Below are positions 17,701-27,400 of a DNA stretch of 64,000 nt, one piece after another; position 1 is the first letter of the stretch, and each line of letters opens with the position of its first letter. A program made the position numbers and the translations under genes. Source of the DNA: Pseudomonas sp. JQ170C. Its GTDB lineage: Bacteria; Pseudomonadota; Gammaproteobacteria; Pseudomonadales; Pseudomonadaceae. The stretch lies in the NCBI RefSeq assembly GCF_035581345.1, contig NZ_CP141608.1:5610501-5674500 (forward strand), in the 5' to 3' direction. Under the pieces are notes generated by a model, which was given only the letters and a program-made list of their open reading frames with translations, made no database searches and was not told where the DNA came from.

Positions 17701-17770
17701 GCCTTGTCCCCCTTTGAGGGTGCAGAGCATTCAGTGTAAAGCTGACCACTTGAACAAAAATTAACCAGGA

Positions 17771-18970
17771 TCAATAAAACGGCGATACCTCGCGAGTACG
17801 AGCGCGCCAGCGGCCGACCAGGCGCCCGGCGCTCACCAGCCAGTTCAGCAAAGCGATGCCCAGCAGGCAAAGCATCATGGCCTCGGTGCCGCCACTGACG
17901 ATCAGGTTGCCCGCCAGCCAGGGGAATCCGAACACGCCAAGAAAATAAGCCAGGCTGAACAGCAGCAACGCTTGCGGGGTGTGCCCGGCCGGCGCCTGGT
18001 TGGCCGCCAGGCCGTTGATCACCGAGTAGTTCAGGCCATAGCCGACGCCCAGCAAAGCCGCGGCCAGCAAGTAGCCCAGGTTGTTCTGCACCCACCAGCC
18101 CAGCGCCAGCACGGCCAGCACGGTGAAGGCCGAGAGCAGGCAGGAGGCGCGGTAGGCATCGCGCTTGACCACCCACCCGGCGACCAGCAATCGACAGCCG
18201 ATGGCCGCACTCATAAAACCAACGAAGAACAGCGAATAGTCCAGGCCGCGCGCTGCGGCGTAGGAGGTCTGAAAACTGCCCAGGCCGCCGAAAATCGCTC
18301 CACCCAGGCCAACCATGAGAATCGGCCAGCGCGCCGCCGAACCCAGCACTTGAGCGCTGGCCCTGCGGCTGATGCCGACCGGGCTGGCGGCTTGCCTGGG
18401 CTGGCGTGCCAGATGATTGAAGATCATCAACCCCACCACCGCAGCCGCCGCCGCAGTGAAGAACGCCGTCTGCACCGGCAGGTGAAACAAGCTGGCCAGC
18501 TTGCCCACCAGCGGCCCGGAGCCGATGCCGCTCATCATGCTGCCGGAGAGCAAGGCAAAGCAGTGCGTGCGACGCGCAGGCTCGACCCGTTCGGCGACCA
18601 GGATCGGCCCCAGGGTGTAGAACGCACCCCAGCCCAGGCCCAGGGCGAGGCCGCAGAGCATCAGGCCGATACCGGTGCCCGGCATCAGGGCAAAACCCAG
18701 GCACGCGGCCACCAGGCACAGCGCCGACAGCGCAATGGCCCGCGCCGAACCCAGGCGGTCAGCCAGGTGTCCGCTGCCGAGCACGGCCACGACCGTACTG
18801 AGCATCGCCAGAGAAATGATCCGCCCCGCATCCTGCTCGTTACCGCCACGGGTGCTGACCAGCAACGACAACAAAAAGGTCGAGCCGTACGACAGCGACA
18901 ACAAGTAACTGGCCAGGCAAAGCAGGCCAAAGCCCTGGTTGGCGGGTGCGGTGCGGGTAGCGGCGGTCAC
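17771..18970 (-). CDS. MFS transporter
   Basis: This 399-residue protein has about twelve hydrophobic helices and the MFS loop motif GHLADRLGSARAI (about 67-79), followed by LGLGWGAFYTLGPILVAERV in the first half. Both six-helix halves are complete. It resembles drug/metabolite exporters (MFS_1), but the substrate is not predictable. The start is a GTG at 18970. A weak ribosome site precedes it. Confidence 0.82.
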   Translation of the reverse strand: MTAATRTAPANQGFGLLCLASYLLSLSYGSTFLLSLLVSTRGGNEQDAGRIISLAMLSTVVAVLGSGHLADRLGSARAIALSALCLVAACLGFALMPGTGIGLMLCGLALGLGWGAFYTLGPILVAERVEPARRTHCFALLSGSMMSGIGSGPLVGKLASLFHLPVQTAFFTAAAAAVVGLMIFNHLARQPRQAASPVGISRRASAQVLGSAARWPILMVGLGGAIFGGLGSFQTSYAAARGLDYSLFFVGFMSAAIGCRLLVAGWVVKRDAYRASCLLSAFTVLAVLALGWWVQNNLGYLLAAALLGVGYGLNYSVINGLAANQAPAGHTPQALLLFSLAYFLGVFGFPWLAGNLIVSGGTEAMMLCLLGIALLNWLVSAGRLVGRWRARTREVSPFY

Positions 18971-19187
18971 AGGGTTTCACTCGCAAAGAAACGGTACGAG
19001 CTTGTAGCACGGTGGTTGCGGGCGGCAGTTATGCAAGTGGCGGAGTTGGGTTCAGTCATGGGCAAACTATCGCGGCAGCTGCGGGGTCAAGCACGCCGGG
19101 GATAAAAGTCTTTTACCGAAACCACGGGTTTTCCGCGCAAGGGCTTGCCCTATCCTAGGAAGGATCTCTCACATCAGCGGAAGATCC

Positions 19188-20846
19188 ATGAAAGCTTCGC
19201 TTCCCAGCCGTTACGCCTGTCTGGCCGGCTGCTTGCTCTTCACCTGTATCAGCCTGCCCTTCCTTGCGACTCAGCCCTGGCTCTGGCCCTTCACCCTACT
19301 CTGCGCCGCGCTCAGCCTGGTCGGCCTGAACGATCTGCGACAACGCCATCACGCCGTGCGACGCAATTACCCGATCCTGGGCAACATCCGTTACCTGATC
19401 GAAACCATCCGCCCGGAAATCCGCCAGTACCTGCTCGAAGGCGATGACGACAAGCTGCCCTTCTCCCGCGCCCAGCGCTCGCTGGTGTACGCCCGGGCCA
19501 AGAATGAAAGCGCCGAGAAGGCCTTCGGCACCCTCAACGATGTGTATCGCCCGGGCTTCGAGTTCATCAGCCATTCGATGCTGCCCAGCGACACGCCAGA
19601 CCCGGCCTCGTTTCGCATCGCCATTGGTGGCCCGCAGTGTCGCCAGCCCTACTCGGCCTCGATCTTCAATATCTCCGCCATGAGTTTTGGTGCGCTCAGT
19701 GCCAATGCCATTGCAGCGTTGAACCAGGGTGCCAGGCGCGGGCGCTTTGCCCATGACACGGGTGAAGGCAGCATCAGCCCGTACCACCGCGAACACGGTG
19801 GCGACCTGATCTGGGAGATCGGCAGCGGCTATTTTGGCTGCCGTACCGCCGAGGGTCGCTTCGACCCCGATCGCTTTGCCGCCCAGGCCAGCGACCCGCA
19901 GGTGAAGATGATCGAGATCAAGCTCAGCCAGGGCGCCAAGCCGGGTCATGGCGGGATCTTGCCGGGGCACAAGGTCAGTGCCGAAATCGCTGCCACACGC
20001 GGTGTGCCGGTGGGTGAAGACTGTATTTCGCCCGCCGCCCACAGCGCCTTTCGCACGCCACTGGAGTTGCTGCGGTTCATCGCCCGACTGCGTGAGCTGT
20101 CGGGCGGCAAGCCGGTGGGCTTCAAGTTCTGCCTGGGTCACCCCTGGGAGTTCATGGGCATCGCCAAGGCCATGCTGAGCACCGGCATCGTCCCGGACTT
20201 TATCGTGGTCGATGGCAAGGAAGGCGGTACGGGCGCAGCGCCCAGGGAGTTCAGCGACAACATCGGGGTGCCGATGCGCGAAGGCCTGATGTTCGTGCAC
20301 AACACCCTGGTTGGCCTGAACCTGCGCGACAAGGTGCGCATTGGTGCCGGGGGCAAGATTGTCAGTGCGTTCGATATCGCCAGCGTGTTGGCCATCGGTG
20401 CCGACTGGGTGAACTCGGCGCGTGGCTTCATGTTTGCCATTGGCTGTATCCAGTCGCAAAGCTGCCACACCAACCAGTGCCCCACCGGCGTCGCCACCCA
20501 GGACCCGTTGCGCCAACGCGCGCTGGTGGTGCCCGACAAGGCCGACCGGGTCTACAGCTTTCACCGCAATACCCTGCATGCCCTGGCCGAGATGCTGGCG
20601 GCAGCGGGCCTTGATCATCCTTCGCAGTTAAAGCCCAAGCACCTGGTGCGGCGCATCAGCGCCAGCGAGATTCGTCTGTTTTCGCAGCTGCACGTATTTC
20701 TCAAGCCTGGCGAGTTGCTCAGCGGCGAGATCAACAGCGAGTTCTATGCGCGGATGTGGCAGATGGCTCGCAGTGACAGCTTTGAGCCGCAGATGGGTGA
20801 GCCCGTGAAGGTTTCAGTGCGCAGAAAAGAAACAACCCCGGCATAA
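19188..20846 (+). CDS. FMN-binding glutamate synthase family protein
   Basis: The 552-residue protein has one or two N-terminal membrane helices (about 8-45) followed by a TIM-barrel like the FMN/Fe-S central domain of glutamate synthase. The family pattern is visible in ISAMSFGALSANAIAALNQGA, GEGSISPYHREHGGDLIWEIGSGYFG, VDGKEGGTGAAPREFSDN and the cysteine-rich CIQSQSCHTNQCPTGVATQ near the C-terminus. It lacks the glutaminase domain and is not beside a GltD-like subunit, so it is unlikely to be a conventional GOGAT; the physiological reaction is unknown. A ribosome site GCGGAAG precedes ATG 19188. Confidence 0.88.
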   Translation: MKASLPSRYACLAGCLLFTCISLPFLATQPWLWPFTLLCAALSLVGLNDLRQRHHAVRRNYPILGNIRYLIETIRPEIRQYLLEGDDDKLPFSRAQRSLVYARAKNESAEKAFGTLNDVYRPGFEFISHSMLPSDTPDPASFRIAIGGPQCRQPYSASIFNISAMSFGALSANAIAALNQGARRGRFAHDTGEGSISPYHREHGGDLIWEIGSGYFGCRTAEGRFDPDRFAAQASDPQVKMIEIKLSQGAKPGHGGILPGHKVSAEIAATRGVPVGEDCISPAAHSAFRTPLELLRFIARLRELSGGKPVGFKFCLGHPWEFMGIAKAMLSTGIVPDFIVVDGKEGGTGAAPREFSDNIGVPMREGLMFVHNTLVGLNLRDKVRIGAGGKIVSAFDIASVLAIGADWVNSARGFMFAIGCIQSQSCHTNQCPTGVATQDPLRQRALVVPDKADRVYSFHRNTLHALAEMLAAAGLDHPSQLKPKHLVRRISASEIRLFSQLHVFLKPGELLSGEINSEFYARMWQMARSDSFEPQMGEPVKVSVRRKETTPA

Positions 20847-20858
20847 GCCGGGGTTGTT
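20831..20858 (+). terminator. Terminator overlapping the 3' end of the glutamate-synthase-like gene
   Basis: AACAACCCCGG and CCGGGGTTGTT pair perfectly around CATAAG. The TAA stop codon (20844-20846) sits in the loop, so the stem's left arm is coding sequence (NNPG-type codons). Confidence 0.8.
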
Positions 20859-20859
20859 C

Positions 20860-20903
20860 GATCGGGAGCAAGCCCCCTGTGGGAGCGGGCTTGCCCCGCG
20901 AAA
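20860..20903. repeat. REP element C
   Basis: A REP core GGGAGCGGGCTTGCCCCGCG is preceded by a degenerate partner GATCGGGAGCAAGCCCCC. It lies between convergent genes. Confidence 0.75.
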
Positions 20904-20908
20904 CCCAA

Positions 20909-22198
20909 TCAGAAAATGCTGATCGGGTATTCGACGAATACGCGGACTTCGTTGCCGTCGTCGTTGTAGCCGTTCTGACGAACGCTGTCAGAGGTACGCA
21001 GGAACGAGCTACGCAGTTTGACGGACAGGTCCTTGGCAGGGCCTTCCTGAACGACGTATTTGATCTGGTTGAAGATCTCGCGCTCTTTGCCTTCGCCGAA
21101 GCCGTGGGTGTTGATGTTGTCACCACGCACGTACGCCACGTTGTACTTCAGGCCCGGCACGCCGAAGCTGCTGAAGTCCAGGCCGTAGCCGATCTGCCAG
21201 GAACGCTCGTCTTCAGCGTTGAAGTCAGACCAGTAGGAGTTGGCCAGGTAGATGGTCGAGCCACCGTCACCCACGCCACCACGGTTCTGGTACCAGCCGT
21301 ACTGGTAGCCGGTGTCGCCGGTGCTGCGCTGGTGAGCGATGGTCACCGAGTGCGGACCGAAGGCGTAAGTGGCTGCCAGGCTCCAGATGGTGTTGGAGTC
21401 GCCGGTCAGGCCCGCTTCTTTGACGTACTTGTTGTTGATGTCCGACTTGTAGCCGTTGAAGTCCAGGGTCAGGGACTGGTCAGCAGCGATCGGGTGAACG
21501 TAGTTCACGCCCAGGTAGTACTTCTGCAGCACGTCTTCAACGTCGGAGCCGTACACCGCAGCCGACAGGTTCTCGGTGAACTTGTAGCTACCGCCGAGCA
21601 CGTTGATCGACTTCAGGCCACCGCTGTCACGGCCTTCAGCACTCTTGCGCGCTTCCTGGGTGAAACGGCCAGCGTTCAGTTCCAGGCCCTTGATCTCTTT
21701 GGAAGTGATCATGGTGCCGGTGAAGCTTTCTGGCAGCAGACGGGCATCGTCGTACTGCAGAACTGGCAGCGCAGGCATCTGGTCGCCGTACTTCAGTACG
21801 GTGTTGGAAACGCGCAGTTTTACTGCGGCGCCGCCACGGGCCAGGTTGTGAGGGGAGTTGGCCTGAGCACCATCGCTAGGCTTGAAGAAGTCGACACCGG
21901 CGCCGCCGTTGTGACCCTTGCCGCCGTCCAGACGCACGGCGTACAGACCGAATGCATCGACACCCACACCAACGGTGCCCTGGGTGAAGCCGGAGGAGAA
22001 GTTGGCGATAACGCCCTGGCCCCATTCGATCTGGTCGTCGGTGCCGTGCTTCTTGTCGCGGTTGATGTAAGCGTTGCGCAGCAGAACGTTCATGCTGCTG
22101 TCTTCTACGAAGCCCTTGGCGGCGGCCTGGTCATTGGCCATAGCCTGAGTCGCGGTCAAAAGGCTAAGCGCGATCAGACTGATCCTGGTTTTGAACAT
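20909..22198 (-). CDS. OprD-family outer membrane porin
   Basis: The 429-residue protein has a signal peptide ending TATQAMA (cleavage near residue 22) and the OprD N-terminus GFVEDSSMNVLLRNAYINRDKKHG...EWGQGVIANFSSGFTQGTVGVGVDAFGLYAVRLDGG. It ends in aromatic residues (VRVFVEYPISIF), the C-terminal Phe signal for BAM insertion. OprD porins form substrate-specific 18-strand barrels for amino acids or aromatic and carboxylic acids; which subfamily (OccD or OccK) is uncertain. An AAGGAAA ribosome site lies upstream. A terminator-like hairpin lies in the 5' leader about 95 bp ahead of the ATG. Confidence 0.93.
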   Translation of the reverse strand: MFKTRISLIALSLLTATQAMANDQAAAKGFVEDSSMNVLLRNAYINRDKKHGTDDQIEWGQGVIANFSSGFTQGTVGVGVDAFGLYAVRLDGGKGHNGGAGVDFFKPSDGAQANSPHNLARGGAAVKLRVSNTVLKYGDQMPALPVLQYDDARLLPESFTGTMITSKEIKGLELNAGRFTQEARKSAEGRDSGGLKSINVLGGSYKFTENLSAAVYGSDVEDVLQKYYLGVNYVHPIAADQSLTLDFNGYKSDINNKYVKEAGLTGDSNTIWSLAATYAFGPHSVTIAHQRSTGDTGYQYGWYQNRGGVGDGGSTIYLANSYWSDFNAEDERSWQIGYGLDFSSFGVPGLKYNVAYVRGDNINTHGFGEGKEREIFNQIKYVVQEGPAKDLSVKLRSSFLRTSDSVRQNGYNDDGNEVRVFVEYPISIF

Positions 22199-22290
22199 TT
22201 TATTTTCCTTATTTCTTAGTCAAAGACGCGCTGCGACCTACGCCAAAAACCACGCCCCCTGCGTGGGTTGACGCTCGCGGGTCAGAAAAT

Positions 22291-22327
22291 AAAAAGCCCG
22301 CGTGCGAGTGATCGCAGCGGGCCTTTT
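22291..22327 (-). terminator. Terminator-like hairpin in the oprD-family leader
   Basis: Read on the minus strand, AAAAGGCCCGC pairs with GCGGGCTTTT around a 15-nt loop (one bulge) and is followed by a T run. It precedes the porin start by about 93 bp. It may attenuate transcription or end an upstream minus-strand transcript. Confidence 0.55.
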
Positions 22328-22552
22328 ATTCTGGACTCTTGGCCGGTGGGCCTACAGGCGTTGTCCGAATCCTATCCGTGTGTTCATCAATGTGTCAAAA
22401 ATTCGTGAAAACACCTTCATATTCGCCGCCGATTGCTACACCAGGTGACGGATCTGCAACGGTGTTTCAGCCTTTTAACACCAGAATCACTAAGCAACAT
22501 CTTGAAACAAATACTTGTAACAAAACGTTAGAAACAATTAACACTAGTAAAT

Positions 22553-22572
22553 AGCACGCATTATCATTCGCG
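22553..22572. promoter_or_regulatory. Fur-box-like site upstream of the siderophore receptor
   Basis: ATTATCATT (22560-22568; complement AATGATAAT) matches the core of the Fur consensus GATAATGATAATCATTATC. Flanking bases match only partly. The position, about 50 bp before the TonB receptor start, suits iron repression. Confidence 0.55.
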
Positions 22573-22617
22573 CCGAATTTAATCACCCCCTCCTTTCGTC
22601 TACCTCTACCCTTGCGG

Positions 22618-24729
22618 ATGTCTTTAATGCCTGCCCCTTGCCGCCTGTCACCCTTGAGTCTGGGTGTCTCCCTGTTCCTCAGTTCCAGCATGGCCCTCGC
22701 TGCCAGCATGACGCTGCCCGAGATGTCGGTTTCTGCCCAAAGCGAACGTGATGAGGATGATCCACGGGTCAAGGAAGTGACCACCGCAACCCGCACCGCT
22801 ACCCCGGCCCGCTACGTGCCCCAGGCCATCGACTCGGTGAAGACCAGCAACGTGCTGGACTACGGCAGCGATGACCTGGGCCAGGCCCTGAGTGGTATTC
22901 CCAACGTGAGCACTGGCGCCGACACCCGTTTCGACAGCGTGCGCATCCGTGGTTTCGATGCCAGCAACGACTTCTACCTGGACGGCATCCGCGACGACAG
23001 CCAGTACGTGCGCGACCTGCACAACATCGAGCGCATCGAAGTGCTCAAAGGCCCGGCTGCCGTGTTGTACGGCCGTGGCAGCCAGGGCGGTATCGTCAAC
23101 CGCGTGAGCAAAACGCCGGAAGCCGGCCGACGCTCGAGCATCGAAGCCCAGGGCGGCAGCGAAGACCTGCGCAGCCTGTATGCCGACCTCAGTGCCGACC
23201 CGACCGACAACATCAGCCTGCGCCTGAACATGGGCAACCAGGACAACAACAGCTTCCGCGATGGCATCGACGGCAACCGCCAGCTGTTCGCCCCCTCGAT
23301 GAACTGGCAACTGACCCCGGACCTGAACTGGCTGGTGCAGTACGAGTACAGCCGCTACAACCGCACCCCCGACCGTGGCATTCCGAGCGTCAACGGCCGA
23401 CCGGCCGATGTCGGCCGCGACACCACCTACGGCGACACCCAGCGCGACTACATCGACGACAAGGCCCAATCCCTGCGTTCGCGCCTGAACTACCAGCTCA
23501 GCGACACCTGGCAGGTGCGCCATACCCTGGGCCTGTTCAAGCTCAACAGCGATTTCGACAACACCTACCAGACCGGCTACAACGCCACCACCGGCCAGGT
23601 CACCCGCCAGCGCTGGCAGCAGGACCTGAACACCCGCAACCTGTTCAACAACGTCGAGCTGGAAGGCAACTTCGACACCTACGGCCTGCAGCACACCCTG
23701 TTGACCGGTATCGAGATCGGCAATCAGCGCCGCGACCCGCTGCTCTACACCGCCGCCACCTCCGGCCCGGGTGCGAGCCCGGTGCCGAGCGTCGACCTGT
23801 ACAACCCCAACCGTAACCTGCAGCACAACGGCACCATGGTTGCCTCGAGCAACAACCACACCGTGGTCGATAGCCGTGGCCTGTATATTCAGGACCAGAT
23901 CCGCCTGAACGAGCAATGGCAGGTGCTGGCCGGCGTGCGCTTCGACCAGTTCGAGGTGGAGACCACCAACAAACTGCGCGGCATTTCCGAGGATCAGGAC
24001 AGCGACAGCACCAGCCCGCGCCTGGGCGTGGTGTATTCGCCATGGAAGGAGCACTCCTTCTACGCCTCCTGGAGCAAGACCTTCTCGCCCGTGGGTGGCG
24101 GCTTGATCGGCATCACCCCTGGGGCAGCCGGCAACGCCAACGAGACCAGCCCGGAAGAAACCCGGCAGAAGGAAATCGGGGTCAAGAGCGACTGGCTGGA
24201 TGAACGCCTGAGCACCACCCTGGCCGTGTATGAGCTGGAACTCTACAACCGTCGCACCAGCGACCCGAACAACCCGGGCATCACCCTGCTGACCGGCCTG
24301 CAACGCTCGCGCGGGGTGGAACTGACCGCCACCGGCAACATCGTTGGAAACTGGTATGTGCGCGGCGGCATCGGCCTGCAGGACGCCACCATCGTCGAAG
24401 ACAACAATGGCCAGGAAGGCAACCGCGTGAGCAACGTGGCCAAGCGCAATGGCAGCCTGTTCCTGACCTGGAAACCGGAAATGGGCTGGTATGGCGAGAC
24501 CGGGCTGACCCTGGTAGGTGAGCGCTATGCCGACAACCAGAACACGGCGGTGCTGCCGGGCTATGGCCGCTGGGATGCGCTGGCCGGTTTCCGCACCAAG
24601 GACTGGGACCTGCGGGCGGCGTTGAGCAACATCACCGACAAGACGTACTACAGCTCGGCTACCAGTGCCGCGCAGATCCAGTTCGGCGATCCGCGTAGCC
24701 TGGTGGTTACCGGGACGTATAGCTTCTGA
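22618..24729 (+). CDS. TonB-dependent siderophore receptor
   Basis: The 703-residue protein has a signal peptide ending near SSSMALA, a TonB-box-like region (LPEMSVSA), a plug domain with SIRGFDASNDFYLDGIRDD-type sequence and RIEVLKGPAAVLYGRGSQGGIVNRVSK, and a 22-strand barrel ending ...SLVVTGTYSF with a terminal Phe. These fit catecholate/xenosiderophore receptors such as Fiu/PiuA/BfrD. No FecI-type signalling domain is present, so it is probably controlled directly by Fur. Starts at 22612 (TTG), 22618 and 22627 are possible; none has a good ribosome site. Confidence 0.9.
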   Translation: MSLMPAPCRLSPLSLGVSLFLSSSMALAASMTLPEMSVSAQSERDEDDPRVKEVTTATRTATPARYVPQAIDSVKTSNVLDYGSDDLGQALSGIPNVSTGADTRFDSVRIRGFDASNDFYLDGIRDDSQYVRDLHNIERIEVLKGPAAVLYGRGSQGGIVNRVSKTPEAGRRSSIEAQGGSEDLRSLYADLSADPTDNISLRLNMGNQDNNSFRDGIDGNRQLFAPSMNWQLTPDLNWLVQYEYSRYNRTPDRGIPSVNGRPADVGRDTTYGDTQRDYIDDKAQSLRSRLNYQLSDTWQVRHTLGLFKLNSDFDNTYQTGYNATTGQVTRQRWQQDLNTRNLFNNVELEGNFDTYGLQHTLLTGIEIGNQRRDPLLYTAATSGPGASPVPSVDLYNPNRNLQHNGTMVASSNNHTVVDSRGLYIQDQIRLNEQWQVLAGVRFDQFEVETTNKLRGISEDQDSDSTSPRLGVVYSPWKEHSFYASWSKTFSPVGGGLIGITPGAAGNANETSPEETRQKEIGVKSDWLDERLSTTLAVYELELYNRRTSDPNNPGITLLTGLQRSRGVELTATGNIVGNWYVRGGIGLQDATIVEDNNGQEGNRVSNVAKRNGSLFLTWKPEMGWYGETGLTLVGERYADNQNTAVLPGYGRWDALAGFRTKDWDLRAALSNITDKTYYSSATSAAQIQFGDPRSLVVTGTYSF

Positions 24730-24740
24730 TTGTTGTTGGG

Positions 24741-24804
24741 TCGGGCTTGCCCCGCGATAGCGGTGTGTCAGTCACATCGCATCGCGGGGCAAGCCCGCTC
24801 CTAC
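24741..24804. repeat. REP palindrome D
   Basis: TCGGGCTTGCCCCGCGAT (24741-24758) faces ATCGCGGGGCAAGCCCGCTC...CTAC (24781-24804). The right end supplies the TAG stop of the small minus-strand gene. Confidence 0.88.
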
Positions 24805-24989
24805 TCCAGCAGTGCCTCGAGTTCTGCCTCGGTCAACAGGCCTGCTGGATAACGATCACGCAACACACGTCGTTTATCGGTCTTCCTGACCCGGATTGCT
24901 CCATTGCGTTTCAGCCACTGCGCCACACGCTCAAGCGCTTTGTGATTCAAAGCCGATGGGGACGAAGCCGGCTCACTTGCTGCATTCAT
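24801..24989 (-). CDS. Small hypothetical protein, 62 aa
   Basis: This frame starts at ATG 24989 and ends in a TAG (24801-24803) that is part of the REP element. The peptide has a Ser/Ala/Pro-rich start and a basic middle (LKRNGAIRVRKTDKRRVLRDRYPAGLLTEAELEALLE) with predicted helices. This gives a conserved-small-protein look, and codon use is plausible. No family is recognised and no strong ribosome site is seen. Confidence 0.55.
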   Translation of the reverse strand: MNAASEPASSPSALNHKALERVAQWLKRNGAIRVRKTDKRRVLRDRYPAGLLTEAELEALLE

Positions 24990-25130
24990 TCGACACGTAC
25001 TCCCTGGGGTCGTGAACGGCTAACGTATTCCAACTTTGTGACAGAACGATGGGGTTCTATCTCGTTGAAATACAATGCAAAACAAATACAAGAGCTATGC
25101 CAGCGCAGATGCCGGTTGTCGCTTGCCCAT

Positions 25131-25160
25131 AAAAAAACCCGTCAAGCGACGGGTTTTTTT
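25131..25160. terminator. Bidirectional terminator between the small gene region and aguA
   Basis: AAAAAAACCCGTC and GACGGGTTTTTTT form a perfect stem around AAGC, with A and T runs on both sides. It would end the aguA transcript on the minus strand (12 bp after the stop). Confidence 0.9.
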
Positions 25161-25171
25161 ATGGCCGGGTT

Positions 25172-26278
25172 TCAGCCCTTGGCCGGGGCCGGTTGCTGCT
25201 GGGTCAGGCAATGGATGTTGCCGCCACCCAGGAGCATTTCGCGTCCCGGAATCATGACCACTTCGTGATCAGGGAACACCTTGCTCAGAATCGCTCTAGC
25301 CTCGGCATCTGCCGGATCGTCGAAGCTCGGGGCGATGATGCCGCCGTTGACGATCAGGAAGTTGACGTAGGAGCCGGCCAGGCGAACCGAGGGGTTACGC
25401 TCCTGGCTGCCCGCCACCGGATCGACGCCGTCGCACTCTTCTTCAGTGGCGTACAGCGGGCCGGGGATCGGCATTTTGTGCACGGTAAAGCTGCGGCCTT
25501 TGGCGTCACGGCTGTTCTGCAACACCTCAAGGGCCGCATGGCAGCGTGCGTAGTTGGGGTCTTGCGGATCATCTGTCCAGGCCAGTAACACTTCGCCCGG
25601 GCGCACGTAACAGCAGAAATTGTCGACGTGGCCATCGGTCTCGTCGTTGAACAGACCATCGGGCAGCCAGATGATGGTGTCCACCGCCAGGTGATCACGC
25701 AGTACCGCTTCGATCTGCTCGCGGTTCAGGTGCGGGTTGCGGTTGTGGTTGAGCAGGCATTCTTCGGTGGTGATCAGGGTGCCTTCACCGTCGACGTGGA
25801 TCGAACCGCCTTCCAGCACAAAGCCTTCGGTGTGGTAGCGCTGGCAGCGTTCCATCTCCAGGACCTTGCTGGCCAGTTGCTCGTCACGGTTCCACGGCGC
25901 GTACAGGCCGCCCTCGAAACCACCCCAGGCGTTGAAGCCCCAGTCGACGCCGCGCACTTCGCCGCTGTGGTTGATGACAAAGGTCGGTCCGGTGTCACGC
26001 ACCCAGGCGTCGTCGTTGCTGATTTCCACAACGCGGATGTTCGGTGCATCCAGGCGGGCGCGGGCGTTGTCGTACTGGGCGGCGGAGACGGCCACGGTGA
26101 CCGGCTCGAAACGCGCGATGGCCTTGGCCAGGGTCACGTGTGCGGCCTGTACCGGTTTGCCGCCCAGGCGCCAGTTGTCCGGGCGCTCGGGCCAGACCAT
26201 CCATACCTGGGTTTGCGGCGCCCATTCGGCTGGCATGTAGAAGCCGTCGGCGCGTGGGGTGCTGGTCAGGGTTTTCAT
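25172..26278 (-). CDS. aguA: Agmatine deiminase AguA
   Basis: AguA hydrolyses agmatine to N-carbamoylputrescine and ammonia. The 368-residue protein has the usual length and the guanidine-group-modifying fold markers: [51 protein letters not shown] and the catalytic Cys357 in [20 protein letters not shown] precedes the ATG. It is the second gene of the aguBA operon, 59 bp after aguB. Confidence 0.97.
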   Translation of the reverse strand: MKTLTSTPRADGFYMPAEWAPQTQVWMVWPERPDNWRLGGKPVQAAHVTLAKAIARFEPVTVAVSAAQYDNARARLDAPNIRVVEISNDDAWVRDTGPTFVINHSGEVRGVDWGFNAWGGFEGGLYAPWNRDEQLASKVLEMERCQRYHTEGFVLEGGSIHVDGEGTLITTEECLLNHNRNPHLNREQIEAVLRDHLAVDTIIWLPDGLFNDETDGHVDNFCCYVRPGEVLLAWTDDPQDPNYARCHAALEVLQNSRDAKGRSFTVHKMPIPGPLYATEEECDGVDPVAGSQERNPSVRLAGSYVNFLIVNGGIIAPSFDDPADAEARAILSKVFPDHEVVMIPGREMLLGGGNIHCLTQQQPAPAKG

Positions 26279-26337
26279 GAGTCAACCTTTGCAGTGCCCG
26301 ACGCGGGATAGAGGCCCGCGTCGAGGTCATTGAATGT

Positions 26338-27216
<879 letters not shown>

Positions 27217-27300
27217 GAAAACCTCCTCGAAGGGTGACTGGGCCGACTGACCGTAGCAGGCGACCGATGACAGATTGCAGCGTTGTGAGCGCATTTATAT

Positions 27301-27333
27301 CCGATAAATATCGGCTTTAAAAGCCACATTCAA
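27301..27333 (-). promoter_or_regulatory. Predicted aguB promoter with overlapping palindromic operator
   Basis: On the minus strand TTGAAT (27328-27333) and TATTTA (27305-27310) are 17 bp apart. An inverted repeat CCGATA-AA-TATCGG (27301-27314) covers the -10 box, and a second, GGCTTT-A-AAAGCC (27313-27325), fills the spacer. This is a repressor-operator arrangement, about 85 bp before the aguB ATG. The regulator is not identified. Confidence 0.5.
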
Positions 27334-27345
27334 AATATTTCAGCC

Positions 27346-27388
27346 ACAAAAAAGCCGGTTAACTCGATAACAATCGAGTTAACCGGCT
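27346..27388 (-). terminator. Strong terminator of the fusion aminotransferase gene
   Basis: AGCCGGTTAACTCGAT pairs over 16 perfect bases with ATCGAGTTAACCGGCT around AACA. On the minus strand it is followed by a T run, 12 bp after the stop codon at 27401. Confidence 0.93.
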
Positions 27389-27400
27389 CTAGGTTGAGGC

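Noticed and set aside
20879..22219. Long plus-strand frame antisense to the OprD-family porin
   Set aside because: It is a shadow of the porin on the other strand; the porin has a signal peptide, family motifs and a C-terminal Phe.
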